Shown piece by piece: positions 53,292 to 61,767 of a stretch of DNA of 64,000 bases. Below the pieces are notes generated by a model that was not told the DNA's origin, ran no database searches, and worked only from the letters and a program-made list of their open reading frames with translations. Position numbers and translations under genes: made by a program. Position 1 is the stretch's first letter; every line of letters begins with the position of its first letter. Source of the stretch: Halobacterium litoreum (lineage in GTDB: Archaea; Halobacteriota; Halobacteria; Halobacteriales; Halobacteriaceae); NCBI RefSeq assembly GCF_021233415.1, contig NZ_CP089466.1:868001-932000 (forward strand). Direction: 5' to 3'.

Positions 53292-54299
53292 ATGAACACC
53301 GACGAACCCACGCACGTGAGTCGGCGCACCGTGTTGAAGGCCTCGGCCGCCGCGGGGGCGGCCGCAGTCGGCACGACCGCGTTCGCCGGCGGCGCGGCCG
53401 CACAGGACGGCAGCCTCGGCGAGTGGCTGAGCAACGTCGGGAACTTCGACGGCGTCGTCGACGAGACCGGCAAGGATGAGGTCACGGTGACCGTCGGCTC
53501 GGAAGCGAACGGCGGCCCGTACGGGTTCGGCCCCGCCGCGATTCGAGTCGACCCCGGCACGAAAGTCGTCTGGGAGTGGAAGTCCGGCACCCACAACGTC
53601 GTCGCCGACGACGGGTCCTACGAGAGCGCGATGAAGGGCGAACAGGGATTCACGTTCTCGCAGACGTTCGACAGCGAGGGCGTCTCGAAGTACTACTGCA
53701 ACCCCCACAAGGCGATGGGGATGAAAGGTGCCGTCGTCGTCGGCGACGTGGAGGTAGACACGGGCGCCAGCGGCGGGAGCGGTGGCGGCGGTAGCGACGG
53801 CGGCGACGCCGAGAGCACCGAGTCGGTCGACTTCGGCGGCTGGTTCGACAACGTCGGGAACTTCGACGGTGTCGTCGACGAGACCGGGAAGTCCGAAGTG
53901 ACTGTGACCGTCGGCTCCGAGGGCAACGGCGGCCCGTACGGGTTCGGCCCCGCCGCGGTCCGCGTCGACCCCGGTACGACGGTCGTCTGGGAGTGGAAAT
54001 CCGGCACCCACAACGTCGTCGCGAACGACGGCGCCTACGAGAGTGAGATGGTCGGCGAGCAGGGCCACACGTTCTCGCAGACGTTCGACAGCGAGGGCGT
54101 CTCGAAGTACTACTGCCAGCCCCACGAGGCGATGGGGATGAAAGGCGCCGTCGTCGTCGGCGACGGCGGCGGTGGTAGCGGCGGCGACGCCGGCGGCCTC
54201 TCGATGGAGGAGTTCGGCGTCCTCGGGTTCGCGGGCGTGCTGATTGCGGGCCTCCTCTCGCCGTTCGCCGCGAAGGCGTTCGGGAAATCCGAGGAGTAG
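53292..54299 (+). CDS. Double-domain halocyanin (blue copper protein)
   Basis: 335 residues. A Tat signal (RRTVLKASAAAG) and cleavage region AAAQ are followed by two near-identical plastocyanin-like domains at about 45-152 and 185-291. Copper ligands are H101, C136, H139, M144 and H240, C275, H278, M283. A Gly/Asp linker and a C-terminal helix (FGVLGFAGVLIAGLL) anchor it to the membrane. It should carry electrons outside the membrane, probably to the multicopper oxidase 10 bases upstream. Confidence 0.93.
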   Translation: MNTDEPTHVSRRTVLKASAAAGAAAVGTTAFAGGAAAQDGSLGEWLSNVGNFDGVVDETGKDEVTVTVGSEANGGPYGFGPAAIRVDPGTKVVWEWKSGTHNVVADDGSYESAMKGEQGFTFSQTFDSEGVSKYYCNPHKAMGMKGAVVVGDVEVDTGASGGSGGGGSDGGDAESTESVDFGGWFDNVGNFDGVVDETGKSEVTVTVGSEGNGGPYGFGPAAVRVDPGTTVVWEWKSGTHNVVANDGAYESEMVGEQGHTFSQTFDSEGVSKYYCQPHEAMGMKGAVVVGDGGGGSGGDAGGLSMEEFGVLGFAGVLIAGLLSPFAAKAFGKSEE

Positions 54300-54389
54300 C
54301 GCGCTCGGCGTCTGTCGTCCACTCGCCGGTCTCTCGTTTTCTGGTCGGCCACGTCGCATAAGTGGCTCCGCGTGCCAGCCCCGACTGTC

Positions 54390-54617
54390 ATGGACGAAGC
54401 ACTCGAAGCGGCCGAAGTCGCCGCCGACGCGGGCCTCGAAGGCGCCGTGTCGTGGCTGTTCCGAATCGTCGGCGTCCTGCTCGTGCTCGCCGGGCTCGGC
54501 CTCTGGCTGGTCGCCGAAATGAGCCTGCTGTGGCTGCCCGCGGTCCTCATCGTCGCGGGCCTCCTGCTCGTGCTCGTGCCGGAAGTGCTGTTCACGTTCG
54601 TCGAACTGTTCGGTTAG
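54390..54617 (+). CDS. Small two-helix membrane protein
   Basis: 75 residues: an acidic amphipathic start (MDEALEAAEVAADAGLEGAV), then two helices (IVGVLLVLAGLGLWLVAE and LPAVLIVAGLLLVLVPEVLF). A gcataag TATA-like element lies about 32 bases upstream. Its stop overlaps that of the convergent gene. Function unknown. Confidence 0.65.
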   Translation: MDEALEAAEVAADAGLEGAVSWLFRIVGVLLVLAGLGLWLVAEMSLLWLPAVLIVAGLLLVLVPEVLFTFVELFG

Positions 54618-55237
54618 TCGAGGCGGTCGAGGTCGCCGTACAGCTCGCGGTTCATCACGTCCACGCTGAACACGCGCACTCGCTTCACGAGTTCTTCCTC
54701 GGTCGCGTACGTCTCGACGCGCAGGTCCCAGCGAGCGCTCGCGGCGCGAATCATCTCGCTGGTCACGTCGTCCTCGTGGACGAACACCATCCGGTCGCCG
54801 TGCGCGTCCGCGAGTCCCTCCAGCACCGACCCGACCTCCTCGCCGACGCCGAAGTTGTGGCCGAGTCGCGGCAGGACGAACACGACGACGTTGCTGTTTT
54901 CGGCGAACGCGATGCTCTGGGTCGCGGCGTCCACGTCGTCCGTACTCACGCCCACGTCCACGGCGAGGAACGCGTTCAGCCCCGGGTCGGCCCGCAGGCG
55001 CCCCTGCAGTCGTCGCAGGAGCGCTTGGGCCGCGTCTATCTCGTCGCGGTTCTTGAACAGCCGCCGGAGCGGCCCGGGCAGGTCGGCAACGTCGATTTCG
55101 GCGCGCTCCCGTTCGCTGAGTACGTACTCCAGATTGAACGACTTGTACGGCCCCATCAGGTAGACGAGGAAATCATCGTAGGGAACCGTCCCGAGCGACG
55201 ACCGAATCGCGTCCCGCGTGATGTCGTCGGTGGTCAC
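54614..55237 (-). CDS. Conserved haloarchaeal protein, NTPase/nucleotide-like fold uncertain
   Basis: 207 residues from GTG 55237. It contains VYLMGPYKSFNLEYVL near residue 25 and VVVFVLPRLGHNFGVGEEVGSVLEGL near 123, a segment that resembles the nucleoside/phosphate-binding loop of nucleoside 2-deoxyribosyltransferase-like or TIR-like folds (a speculation). A tttatatt TATA box is about 27 bases upstream of this GTG, which argues against the GTG at 55249. Function unknown. Confidence 0.6.
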   Translation of the reverse strand: MTTDDITRDAIRSSLGTVPYDDFLVYLMGPYKSFNLEYVLSERERAEIDVADLPGPLRRLFKNRDEIDAAQALLRRLQGRLRADPGLNAFLAVDVGVSTDDVDAATQSIAFAENSNVVVFVLPRLGHNFGVGEEVGSVLEGLADAHGDRMVFVHEDDVTSEMIRAASARWDLRVETYATEEELVKRVRVFSVDVMNRELYGDLDRLD

Positions 55238-55335
55238 GACAGTCCCCACGGACGCACCAAATATAAAGGAGGGGTGTTTCGAGAGTTATCGAGTCGAGAA
55301 CTGTTAAGTCCGACGTGGCCGTAGTACGAGACGAG

Positions 55336-55737
55336 ATGGCGACCAACGACACCCCGGGGCCGGGCGACGCCCCCCACAACCCCGACGAACTCCTGCCCGC
55401 GACGAGCGTGCTCTCCCTCGACGAGTACCTCGACATGCAGGCCGCAATCGGGGACGAGACGCGGTTCCGCGTGGTGTACACGCTCTCGCACTTCGGCGAC
55501 CACAGCGCCACCGAACTCGGCGAACTGCTGGACGTCGCGGGGAACTCGCTTCACTACCACCTCGACAAACTCGTCGACGTGGGACTCGTGGAGAAGCGCA
55601 AGCGCACGACAGCCGACGAGAACGGCCTGTTCGCGTACTACCGCACCACGTCGCTCGGCGACGCGATTCTCGAACACGGCGTCGAGGAACTCATCCGGCG
55701 CGAGCGCGAGTACCGGGACGCCTACGCCGGCGAGTAG
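55336..55737 (+). CDS. ArsR-like winged-helix transcriptional regulator
   Basis: 133 residues. QAAIGDETRFRVVYTLSHFGDHSATELGELLDVAGNSLHYHLDKLVDVGLVEKRKR is a winged helix of the ArsR type; the ending is YYRTTSLGDAILEHGVEELIRREREYRDA. A gttaagt TATA-like element is about 34 bases before ATG. It is divergent from the gene at 54614-55237. The codons for its last residues form one arm of a 24-bp inverted repeat. Confidence 0.8.
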   Translation: MATNDTPGPGDAPHNPDELLPATSVLSLDEYLDMQAAIGDETRFRVVYTLSHFGDHSATELGELLDVAGNSLHYHLDKLVDVGLVEKRKRTTADENGLFAYYRTTSLGDAILEHGVEELIRREREYRDAYAGE

Positions 55738-55864
55738 CCGTTCAGTCCAGTTTGACGGCTCTCGCGCTGGCGAACGTCGGGAACGTCTCCGTGAACGACC
55801 GGTCCGCGATTTTCACGGTCGCCGTCGCGCTCCGGGGCGTGGCGTCCCGGTACTCGCGCTCGCG
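55699..55864. repeat. 24-bp perfect inverted repeat linking two genes
   Basis: 55699-55722, within the last codons of the regulator gene, and 55841-55864, within the lipoprotein relic, are exact reverse complements over 24 bases with 118 bases between. In both genes the copy can be read R-E-R-E-Y-R-D-A. Confidence 0.75.
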
Positions 55865-56028
55865 GCGTCGGCCTCGCCGCGCCGGGGGTCGACGGTCGCG
55901 TCTTCCCCGGGGCGACCGGAGGGGTCGTCGCAGGGGGGTTCGGGGACGCCGCCGTCCGAGAGACAACCGCTCGCCAGCGCGACGCCGACCGCCGCGCTCG
56001 CGGCGAGGAAGCGTCGTCGAGAGGGCAC
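55742..56028 (-). pseudogene. Frameshifted Tat-lipoprotein
   Basis: The N-terminal frame starts MPSRRRFLAASAAVGVALASGCLSDG, a Tat signal with lipobox (C22) and Cys-rich start. It drifts into low-complexity sequence and stops. The C-terminal frame, one base shifted, encodes a plausible ending ATVKIADRSFTETFPTFASARAVKLD. A run of five C (gacccccggcg, about 55880-55890) or the inverted repeat nearby could explain the shift: one missing base would reconnect the frames. It may be a true pseudogene or a sequence error. Confidence 0.6.
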
Positions 56029-56085
56029 ACCGACGGCTGTCGTGTCGACTCGGGATAAGCTTTCTCGGGCGAGCGCGCCGTCGGC

Positions 56086-56499
56086 CTACGGTTCGTCCGC
56101 CGGTTCGACGACCTCGCCGTCGTCCCCGCGTCTGTCGGCTTCGAGAATCTCCAGCACCGTCGTCTCCACGCTCGAATCGCGGAAAATAGCGGGGGCGACG
56201 ACGGCCACGCCGCGGGCGTCGGCGGTGCGGTGCGCGCGGTCGGTGACCGTCGCGAGCGACGTGAGGAGCGCGGCGGCGTCCCGGCGCTCGGCGCCCGCGA
56301 CGAGGCGGGCGACGTGGTCGGTGACGACGGCGGCGTCCGGGTCGTCGACGACCATCACGAGGACGCGACTCGGGCCGCGACCGTCCTCGCGGAGCGCGCG
56401 CACCACGGCCGTCGCGTCGTTCACGCGGGTGCGCGCCGTCATCCAGCCCTCGCTCACGAGGTGGTGGCGGACGGCGTCGACGAACGGTGAGTCGGCCAC
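56086..56499 (-). CDS. Conserved haloarchaeal protein
   Basis: 137 residues. It starts MADSPFVDAVRHHLVSEGW and continues with VLVMVVDDPDAAVVTDHVARLVAGAERRDA, with alternating helix and strand character reminiscent of a restriction-endonuclease-like or Rossmann-like fold. No catalytic motif is certain. Function unknown. Confidence 0.6.
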   Translation of the reverse strand: MADSPFVDAVRHHLVSEGWMTARTRVNDATAVVRALREDGRGPSRVLVMVVDDPDAAVVTDHVARLVAGAERRDAAALLTSLATVTDRAHRTADARGVAVVAPAIFRDSSVETTVLEILEADRRGDDGEVVEPADEP

Positions 56500-56606
56500 A
56501 GGAGAGTGTCGTCGCTCGCGGACGTTAGCGTTTCCGGCGGTCGGACGGCAAAAGCGGAGACAGATACGGGCGGGGGGTGCCGACGGTTCGGTCGGAGCGG
56601 AGGGAC

Positions 56607-57209
56607 TTACTCGAAGCGCTCGACGGCCTGCTCGAAGCGCGCCGAGGGCTCCTCCCAGTCGACGACCTCGAAGAAGTTATCGACGAAGTCGCCGCGGTCG
56701 GGGCCGTAGTCGTAGTAGTAGGAGTGCTCCCAGACGTCGAGCGCGAGAATCGGGTGGCTGCCCCAGAGCGCGCCCTGGTCGTGCTTGTCGACGGCGACGT
56801 TGCGGAGCTGTTCGCTGTGGGAGTCGTAGACGAGGAGCGCCCAGCCGCCCGCGGCGGAGGCGGCAGCCTCGAACTCGCCCTTCCAGCCCTCGTAGGAGCC
56901 GAAGTCCTCCTCGATGCGGTCGGCGAGCGCGCCCGAGGGCTCGTCGCCGCCCTCGGGGCTCATGGACTGCCAGAACAGCGTGTGCAGGATGTGCCCGGAG
57001 CCGTTGTGCGTGACGTCGCCGAGCGCGCCAGCGGTCGAGGAGTAGTCGCCGGACTCGCGGTTGTCGGCGAGGGTCTCCTCGGCGCTGTTCCAGCCGTTGA
57101 CGTAGCCCTGGTGGTGGGTGTCGTGGTGCCACGTGAGGACCTGTTCGGAGATGTGCGGTTCGAGTGCGTCGTAGTCGTAGGGAAGCGGCGGCAGTTCGTA
57201 GTCCGACAT
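56607..57209 (-). CDS. sod: Superoxide dismutase (Mn/Fe)
   Basis: 200 residues. Metal ligands are in LTWHHDTHHQGYVNGWN (His near 27), HILHTLFWQSM (His near 80) and LDVWEHSYYYDYG (Asp and His near 160-164). The pattern is that of haloarchaeal Mn-SOD. It removes superoxide in the cytoplasm. A ctttaatcgg TATA-like element lies about 55 bases upstream, implying a short leader. Confidence 0.95.
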   Translation of the reverse strand: MSDYELPPLPYDYDALEPHISEQVLTWHHDTHHQGYVNGWNSAEETLADNRESGDYSSTAGALGDVTHNGSGHILHTLFWQSMSPEGGDEPSGALADRIEEDFGSYEGWKGEFEAAASAAGGWALLVYDSHSEQLRNVAVDKHDQGALWGSHPILALDVWEHSYYYDYGPDRGDFVDNFFEVVDWEEPSARFEQAVERFE

Positions 57210-57273
57210 TGCACTTGGTGCATGAACCCGACGCCTCTTGGGGGTTTCCGGAATCCGATTAAAGTTGGAATTG

Positions 57274-58569
57274 CTATAGGTCGGGGGCGAGCGCGTACGG
57301 GAGGCGGGTGTACACCGCGGCGTTCCACGCGAGCGCCGTCGCCGTCGTGTACTCGTCGGCGGCGTGGGCGGTGTCGGTGCCGAACCCGAACTCGACGGTC
57401 GGCACGCCGGCGTTCCGGAGGGACTTCGCGTCCCCGCCGCCGGTCGCGCTCCGCCGGTAGACGCGCTCCCCGGACACGTCGCTCGCGACGCCCGTGACGG
57501 CCTCGACGAGCGGGCTGTCGATCGGCTCGTACGTGCCGACGCTCCACGACGCGTCCGCCACCGAGACGCCCTCACAGCCCCGAACGCACTCCCGGACGTC
57601 GGCGAGGACCGCCCTCGTGTCCACGCCCGCCGTGAGGCGGATGTCGAGTTCGGCGGTCGCGGACGCCGGCACCGCGTTCACGGCCTCGCCGCCGGACAGC
57701 GTCCCGAGGTTGACGGTCGGGTAGCCGAACAGGTCGCGGGCGGCGTCCTCGCCGAGCGTCGGCGCGTAGTACTCGACGGATTCGGCGACCACGGAATCGA
57801 GGGCGTCGGGCACGTCGAGGGGTCGGCGGCCGAATCGCTCGCGGAGCGTCTCGACGGCTTCGTACAGTCGGTCGATGGCGTTCGCGCCGAGCATCGGGCG
57901 CGACCCGTGGGCGGCCTCGCCGCGCGCCGTCAGCGTCAGCCAGATGCTCCCCTTGTCGGCGACGGTGACGGAGTGCCGGCCGCGCTCGCAGGTCGTCTCG
58001 CCGATGACACACGCGTCAGCGTCGAACTCGCGGTCCGCGAGGAGCGCCGACAGCCCCGCGTCGCCCGCGGTCTCCTCGTCGCTGACGAACGCGAACTGCA
58101 GCGAGACGGGCGGCGTCGTGTCGGTCTCGACGTGGGCGCGCGCCGCCAGCAACATCGCCGCGACGGCGCCCTTCATGTCGGTCGCGCCCCGGCCGTAGAC
58201 GCGGTCCCCGTCGCGCTCCCCGAGCGGGTCGTGCGTCCACGCGTCGGCGTCGAACGGCACGGTGTCGAGGTGCCCCTCGAAGAGGAGCGTGGCGTCCCGC
58301 TCGCCGGGCACCTCGAACAGCACGTTTGGCTTCGCCGGGTCGACGGCGAACAGTTCGGGTTCGAGGCCCCAGTCGCGGACGGTCTCGGCGACGTACTCCG
58401 CGGCCGCCGTCGTCTCGCCGGGCGGATTCTGTGTGTCACAGCCCACGAGGTCGAGTGCGGTCGACACGAGCGCGTCCCGCTCGTCGGCCGGGAACGACGC
58501 GACGGCGGCTGGCGGGTCCACGGTCACACCGGCGGTTCGGGCTGTGACACCGTAACTGCTCGGCCGCAT
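57274..58569 (-). CDS. M20-family metallopeptidase (ArgE/DapE-like)
   Basis: 431 residues. The metal motifs are LLFEGHLDTVPFD (His/Asp near 95-97), YGRGATDMKGAVAAM (Asp near 132), VSDEETAGDAG (catalytic Glu and ligand Glu near 165) and a late FGFGTDTAHAADEY (His near 405). It should deacylate an N-acyl amino acid or cleave a dipeptide. The start may be ATG 58569 or the in-frame GTG 24 bases later. Confidence 0.88.
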   Translation of the reverse strand: MRPSSYGVTARTAGVTVDPPAAVASFPADERDALVSTALDLVGCDTQNPPGETTAAAEYVAETVRDWGLEPELFAVDPAKPNVLFEVPGERDATLLFEGHLDTVPFDADAWTHDPLGERDGDRVYGRGATDMKGAVAAMLLAARAHVETDTTPPVSLQFAFVSDEETAGDAGLSALLADREFDADACVIGETTCERGRHSVTVADKGSIWLTLTARGEAAHGSRPMLGANAIDRLYEAVETLRERFGRRPLDVPDALDSVVAESVEYYAPTLGEDAARDLFGYPTVNLGTLSGGEAVNAVPASATAELDIRLTAGVDTRAVLADVRECVRGCEGVSVADASWSVGTYEPIDSPLVEAVTGVASDVSGERVYRRSATGGGDAKSLRNAGVPTVEFGFGTDTAHAADEYTTATALAWNAAVYTRLPYALAPDL

Positions 58570-58645
58570 ACCGACTGCCGAGAACTGCGTGGGGATTGTC
58601 GGCCGTTTACGAGTACTTTAGTCGCGGAGTGCGATAGAGGCTGAC

Positions 58646-59791
58646 ATGGACTTCGGACTGACCGACGAGCAGCAAGCCATTCGAGACGAAGTGCAGCGCT
58701 TCGCCGAGAACGAAATCGAGCCGGTCGCCGGCGAGTACGACGAAGCCGAGAAGTACCCGTGGGAGGTCATGGACGCCGCCGCGCAGGCCGGCCTGCTCGG
58801 CCCGAGTGTCCCCCTCGAGTACGGCGGCGCCGGCTACTCGCCCGTCGAGACCGCCATCATCATCGAGGAGCTGTTCGCCGCCGACCCCGGCATCGGCCTC
58901 TGTATCTCCAGTGCGGGCTTCGGCGCGGAAGCCATCATGGCGTTCGGCACTGAAGACCAGAAGGAACGCTACCTCGAACCCATCACGTCCGGCGACGCCA
59001 TCATGGGGTCGGCCATCAGCGAACCCGACACCGGCTCCGACGTGTCCAGCGTCTCCACCACCGCCGAGAAGGACGGCGACGAGTGGGTCATCAACGGCAA
59101 CAAGATGTGGATCACGAACGGCTCAGTCGGCGACTTCTTCGTCGTCCTCTGCCAGACCGACCCCGAAGCCAGCGGCCGGTACAACGGCTTCAGCCAGATC
59201 GTCGTGGAGTCCGACCGCGACGGCTTCGAAGCCGACAAAATCACGGGCAAACTCGGGATTCGCGCGAGCGACACCGCGGAACTCATCTTCGACGACGTGC
59301 GCGTCCCCGAGGAGAACCTAATCGGCACGCAGGGCGGCGGCTTCCTCCAGCAGATGCAGTTCTTCGACGAGACCCGGACGATGGTCGCCGCGCAGGGAGT
59401 CGGCATCGCCCGCGGCGCGACCGACCGCGCCCTGGAGTACGCCCAGCAGCGCGAGCAGTTCGACCGCCCCATCTCGGACTTCCAGGCCATCAAGCACAAG
59501 CTCGCGGAGATGCGCACGCAGACCGAGGCCGCGCGCACCATCACCCAGAAGTCCGCGTGGAGCGTCGAGAACCGCGACCAGCAGCTGACCGCGCTCGCGT
59601 CCATGGCCAAGGAGTTCGCGTCCCGCGTCGCCGTCGAGGTCGCCGACGAAGCCGTCCAGATTCACGGCGGCGCCGGCTACGTCAACGACTTCGACGTCGA
59701 GCGCCTCTACCGCGACGCCAAAATCACCCAGATCTACGAGGGCACCACGGAGATTCAGAAGAACATCATCGCCCGCGAGATGCTGGAGTAA
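58646..59791 (+). CDS. Acyl-CoA dehydrogenase
   Basis: 381 residues. SAISEPDTGSDVSSV and the later DRALEYAQQREQFDRPISDFQAIKHKLAEM are family signatures; the C-terminal catalytic segment contains QIHGGAGYVNDFDVERLYRDAKITQIYEGTTEIQKNIIAREML, where the Glu of YEGTTE is the catalytic base. It forms the first oxidation step of fatty or branched acyl-CoA breakdown with FAD. It starts 76 bases after the M20 start, divergently. Confidence 0.93.
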   Translation: MDFGLTDEQQAIRDEVQRFAENEIEPVAGEYDEAEKYPWEVMDAAAQAGLLGPSVPLEYGGAGYSPVETAIIIEELFAADPGIGLCISSAGFGAEAIMAFGTEDQKERYLEPITSGDAIMGSAISEPDTGSDVSSVSTTAEKDGDEWVINGNKMWITNGSVGDFFVVLCQTDPEASGRYNGFSQIVVESDRDGFEADKITGKLGIRASDTAELIFDDVRVPEENLIGTQGGGFLQQMQFFDETRTMVAAQGVGIARGATDRALEYAQQREQFDRPISDFQAIKHKLAEMRTQTEAARTITQKSAWSVENRDQQLTALASMAKEFASRVAVEVADEAVQIHGGAGYVNDFDVERLYRDAKITQIYEGTTEIQKNIIAREMLE

Positions 59792-59812
59792 CGCCGGCAG
59801 TCGCTTCTCCGC

Positions 59813-61729
59813 TCAGATGTCGGTGACGCGGTTGTCCGCGTCCACCGCTCGTGCGTCCTCTTCGAGGAGCGCCGCGACGAGGAACTCCGTGTACTCCGCG
59901 ACGTAGTCCACGAGCGCGGCGATGCGCTCGGCGTCGATGGCCTCCAGCGAGTCCAGTAGGAGGAAGGGGACGTCTTCGTAGACTTCGTGGGCGAGGTAGC
60001 CCGCGAGCGCGAACACGAGGCCGGTCACCTCGCGTTCGCTCTCCGAGAGGTGGTCGACCGTGTCCTCGTACGCCCGCCCGTCGTCGGTCTCGCGGACGAC
60101 GTGCAGGTCGAACTCGCTGCGCTCGACGTTCTCCCGGCCGCGGCGCTCGACGGTGGCGGTGCGTTCCACCCAGACGCGCTCGAGATTGTCGTAGTCGAGG
60201 CGCTCGAGGACGGCCGCCATCTCTTCGTTGAACGAGTCGACGGCCGCCGCTTCCACGCGGTCGACGCGCTCACGGAGGTCCGCGAGTTCCGCGACGACCT
60301 CGCGGCGGCGCGCTTCGAGGTCGTCGCGCTCCGCGAGCCGCGATTCGAGGTCTTCGACCGTCTCGCGGGCGTCCGCGAGGTCCGACTCGACGCGGTCGAG
60401 TTCGACCTCCAGTTCGTTCACGCGCTTCGCGCGGTCGACCGCCGCGTCGTGGCCGTCTCGCTCGACGGCCGCCTCCAGTTCCGAGACGGCGTCCGCGACG
60501 TCCTCGCGTTCGGCTTCGAGGTCGGCCACGCGCTCCTCGCGGCGCTCGATTTCCGCCTCGACCTCGCGCAGGCGCTCGGCGACCTCCTCGCGGCGCTCTC
60601 TCGTCTCCGCGACCGCCTGCCGGCGGTCGGTCACCTCGTCAAGTTCGGCGTCGAGGTCGGCCTTCCGGGACTGCTCGCGGTCCCGCAGGTCCCGCAGTCG
60701 CTCGACCGTCCCCTCGATGCGCTCGCGTTCGACGGTCGACCCGCACGTCCAGCAGACGCGTTCACCGTCGTCTTCCCCGACCAGCGCGTCGGTCACGGTG
60801 CCGCCGTCGGAGCGGCGCGCCGGGTCGTCCGCGAGCGCCGCGGTCACGTCGCCCGCGTCGTCGAGGAACTGCTCGTTGAACTCCACGACGTTCTGGAGGT
60901 CCGACACGGACGCCGCCACCTCCTCGCGGCGCGCCCGCAACTCCTCGATTCGGTCGTCGAGCGCCGCGACGTCGGCGTCCGGGTCGGGGAGCGCGTCGCG
61001 TTCCTCGCGCAGGTCGGCGCGCTGGTCGCGCAGCGACTCGAGGCTCTCTCGCTCGGTCCGCAACTGGAAGCGCAGTTCCTCGAGGTCCGACCGGCGCGCT
61101 TTCAGTTCCGCGAGCGCCTCGGAGTCCTCGCCGTCCGCGTCGGCGAGCGCGTCCCGGGCGTCCGCCAGTTCCTCGCGGCGCTCGTCGCGTTCGGCTTCCA
61201 GTTCGGCGACGCGCTCCCGGCGGTTCTCCAGGCGCGCCGCCACGTCGTCTAACGCCGCCAGTTCGTCGTCTATCTCCCGCTTCTCGGCCTCCCGGCGCTC
61301 GATGTCCCGGCGGAGCGCCGCGGTGTCCACGGGCCGCACCACCACCTCGCGCAGGTCGTCGCCGCGCTCGACGGCGCGCCGCGCGTCGTTGTCCTCCAGG
61401 AGGAACGCGAACAGGTCCGCGAGTTCCGCGTCCGCCAGCAGGGGGTCGCCGCCGAACGACACGTCGCCGCCGACGCGGTCCAGCGTGCGCTCGTGGGTTT
61501 CGCCGGCCAGCGTCACCTCCGCGCGGCCGGCGTCGGCGTCGCCTTTCAGCGTCGCGCGGTCGCTCCCGAGCGCCGCCATCACGGCCTGCAGGAACGACGT
61601 CCGGTTGGTCGCGTTCCGACCCGCCAGCACGTTCACGCCCGATTCGAGGTCGACCGTCGTCTCGTCGATGCCGCCGACGTGTTGCGCTCGCACGCGAGCC
61701 GCAGGCTGGTCGGCTCCCCGCTCGTCCAT
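59813..61729 (-). CDS. Archaea-specific SMC-related protein
   Basis: 638 residues. A Rad50/SMC-like N-terminus has VNVLAGRNATNRTSFLQAVMAALGSDRA (a degenerate Walker A with Arg in place of the usual Lys), two coiled-coil arms and a zinc-hook-like CWTCG near residue 335; the C-terminus has the signature LSESEREVTGL and Walker B FLLLDSLEAID. This is the archaeal SMC-related class (Sph-like). It is adjacent to RdfA, whose family is tied to rod cell shape. DNA or chromosome organisation is the likely job. Confidence 0.85.
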   Translation of the reverse strand: MDERGADQPAARVRAQHVGGIDETTVDLESGVNVLAGRNATNRTSFLQAVMAALGSDRATLKGDADAGRAEVTLAGETHERTLDRVGGDVSFGGDPLLADAELADLFAFLLEDNDARRAVERGDDLREVVVRPVDTAALRRDIERREAEKREIDDELAALDDVAARLENRRERVAELEAERDERREELADARDALADADGEDSEALAELKARRSDLEELRFQLRTERESLESLRDQRADLREERDALPDPDADVAALDDRIEELRARREEVAASVSDLQNVVEFNEQFLDDAGDVTAALADDPARRSDGGTVTDALVGEDDGERVCWTCGSTVERERIEGTVERLRDLRDREQSRKADLDAELDEVTDRRQAVAETRERREEVAERLREVEAEIERREERVADLEAEREDVADAVSELEAAVERDGHDAAVDRAKRVNELEVELDRVESDLADARETVEDLESRLAERDDLEARRREVVAELADLRERVDRVEAAAVDSFNEEMAAVLERLDYDNLERVWVERTATVERRGRENVERSEFDLHVVRETDDGRAYEDTVDHLSESEREVTGLVFALAGYLAHEVYEDVPFLLLDSLEAIDAERIAALVDYVAEYTEFLVAALLEEDARAVDADNRVTDI

Positions 61730-61767
61730 GGAGAGCGCTACGCGGCGGTCGCGTTTAGTTCTTCATC

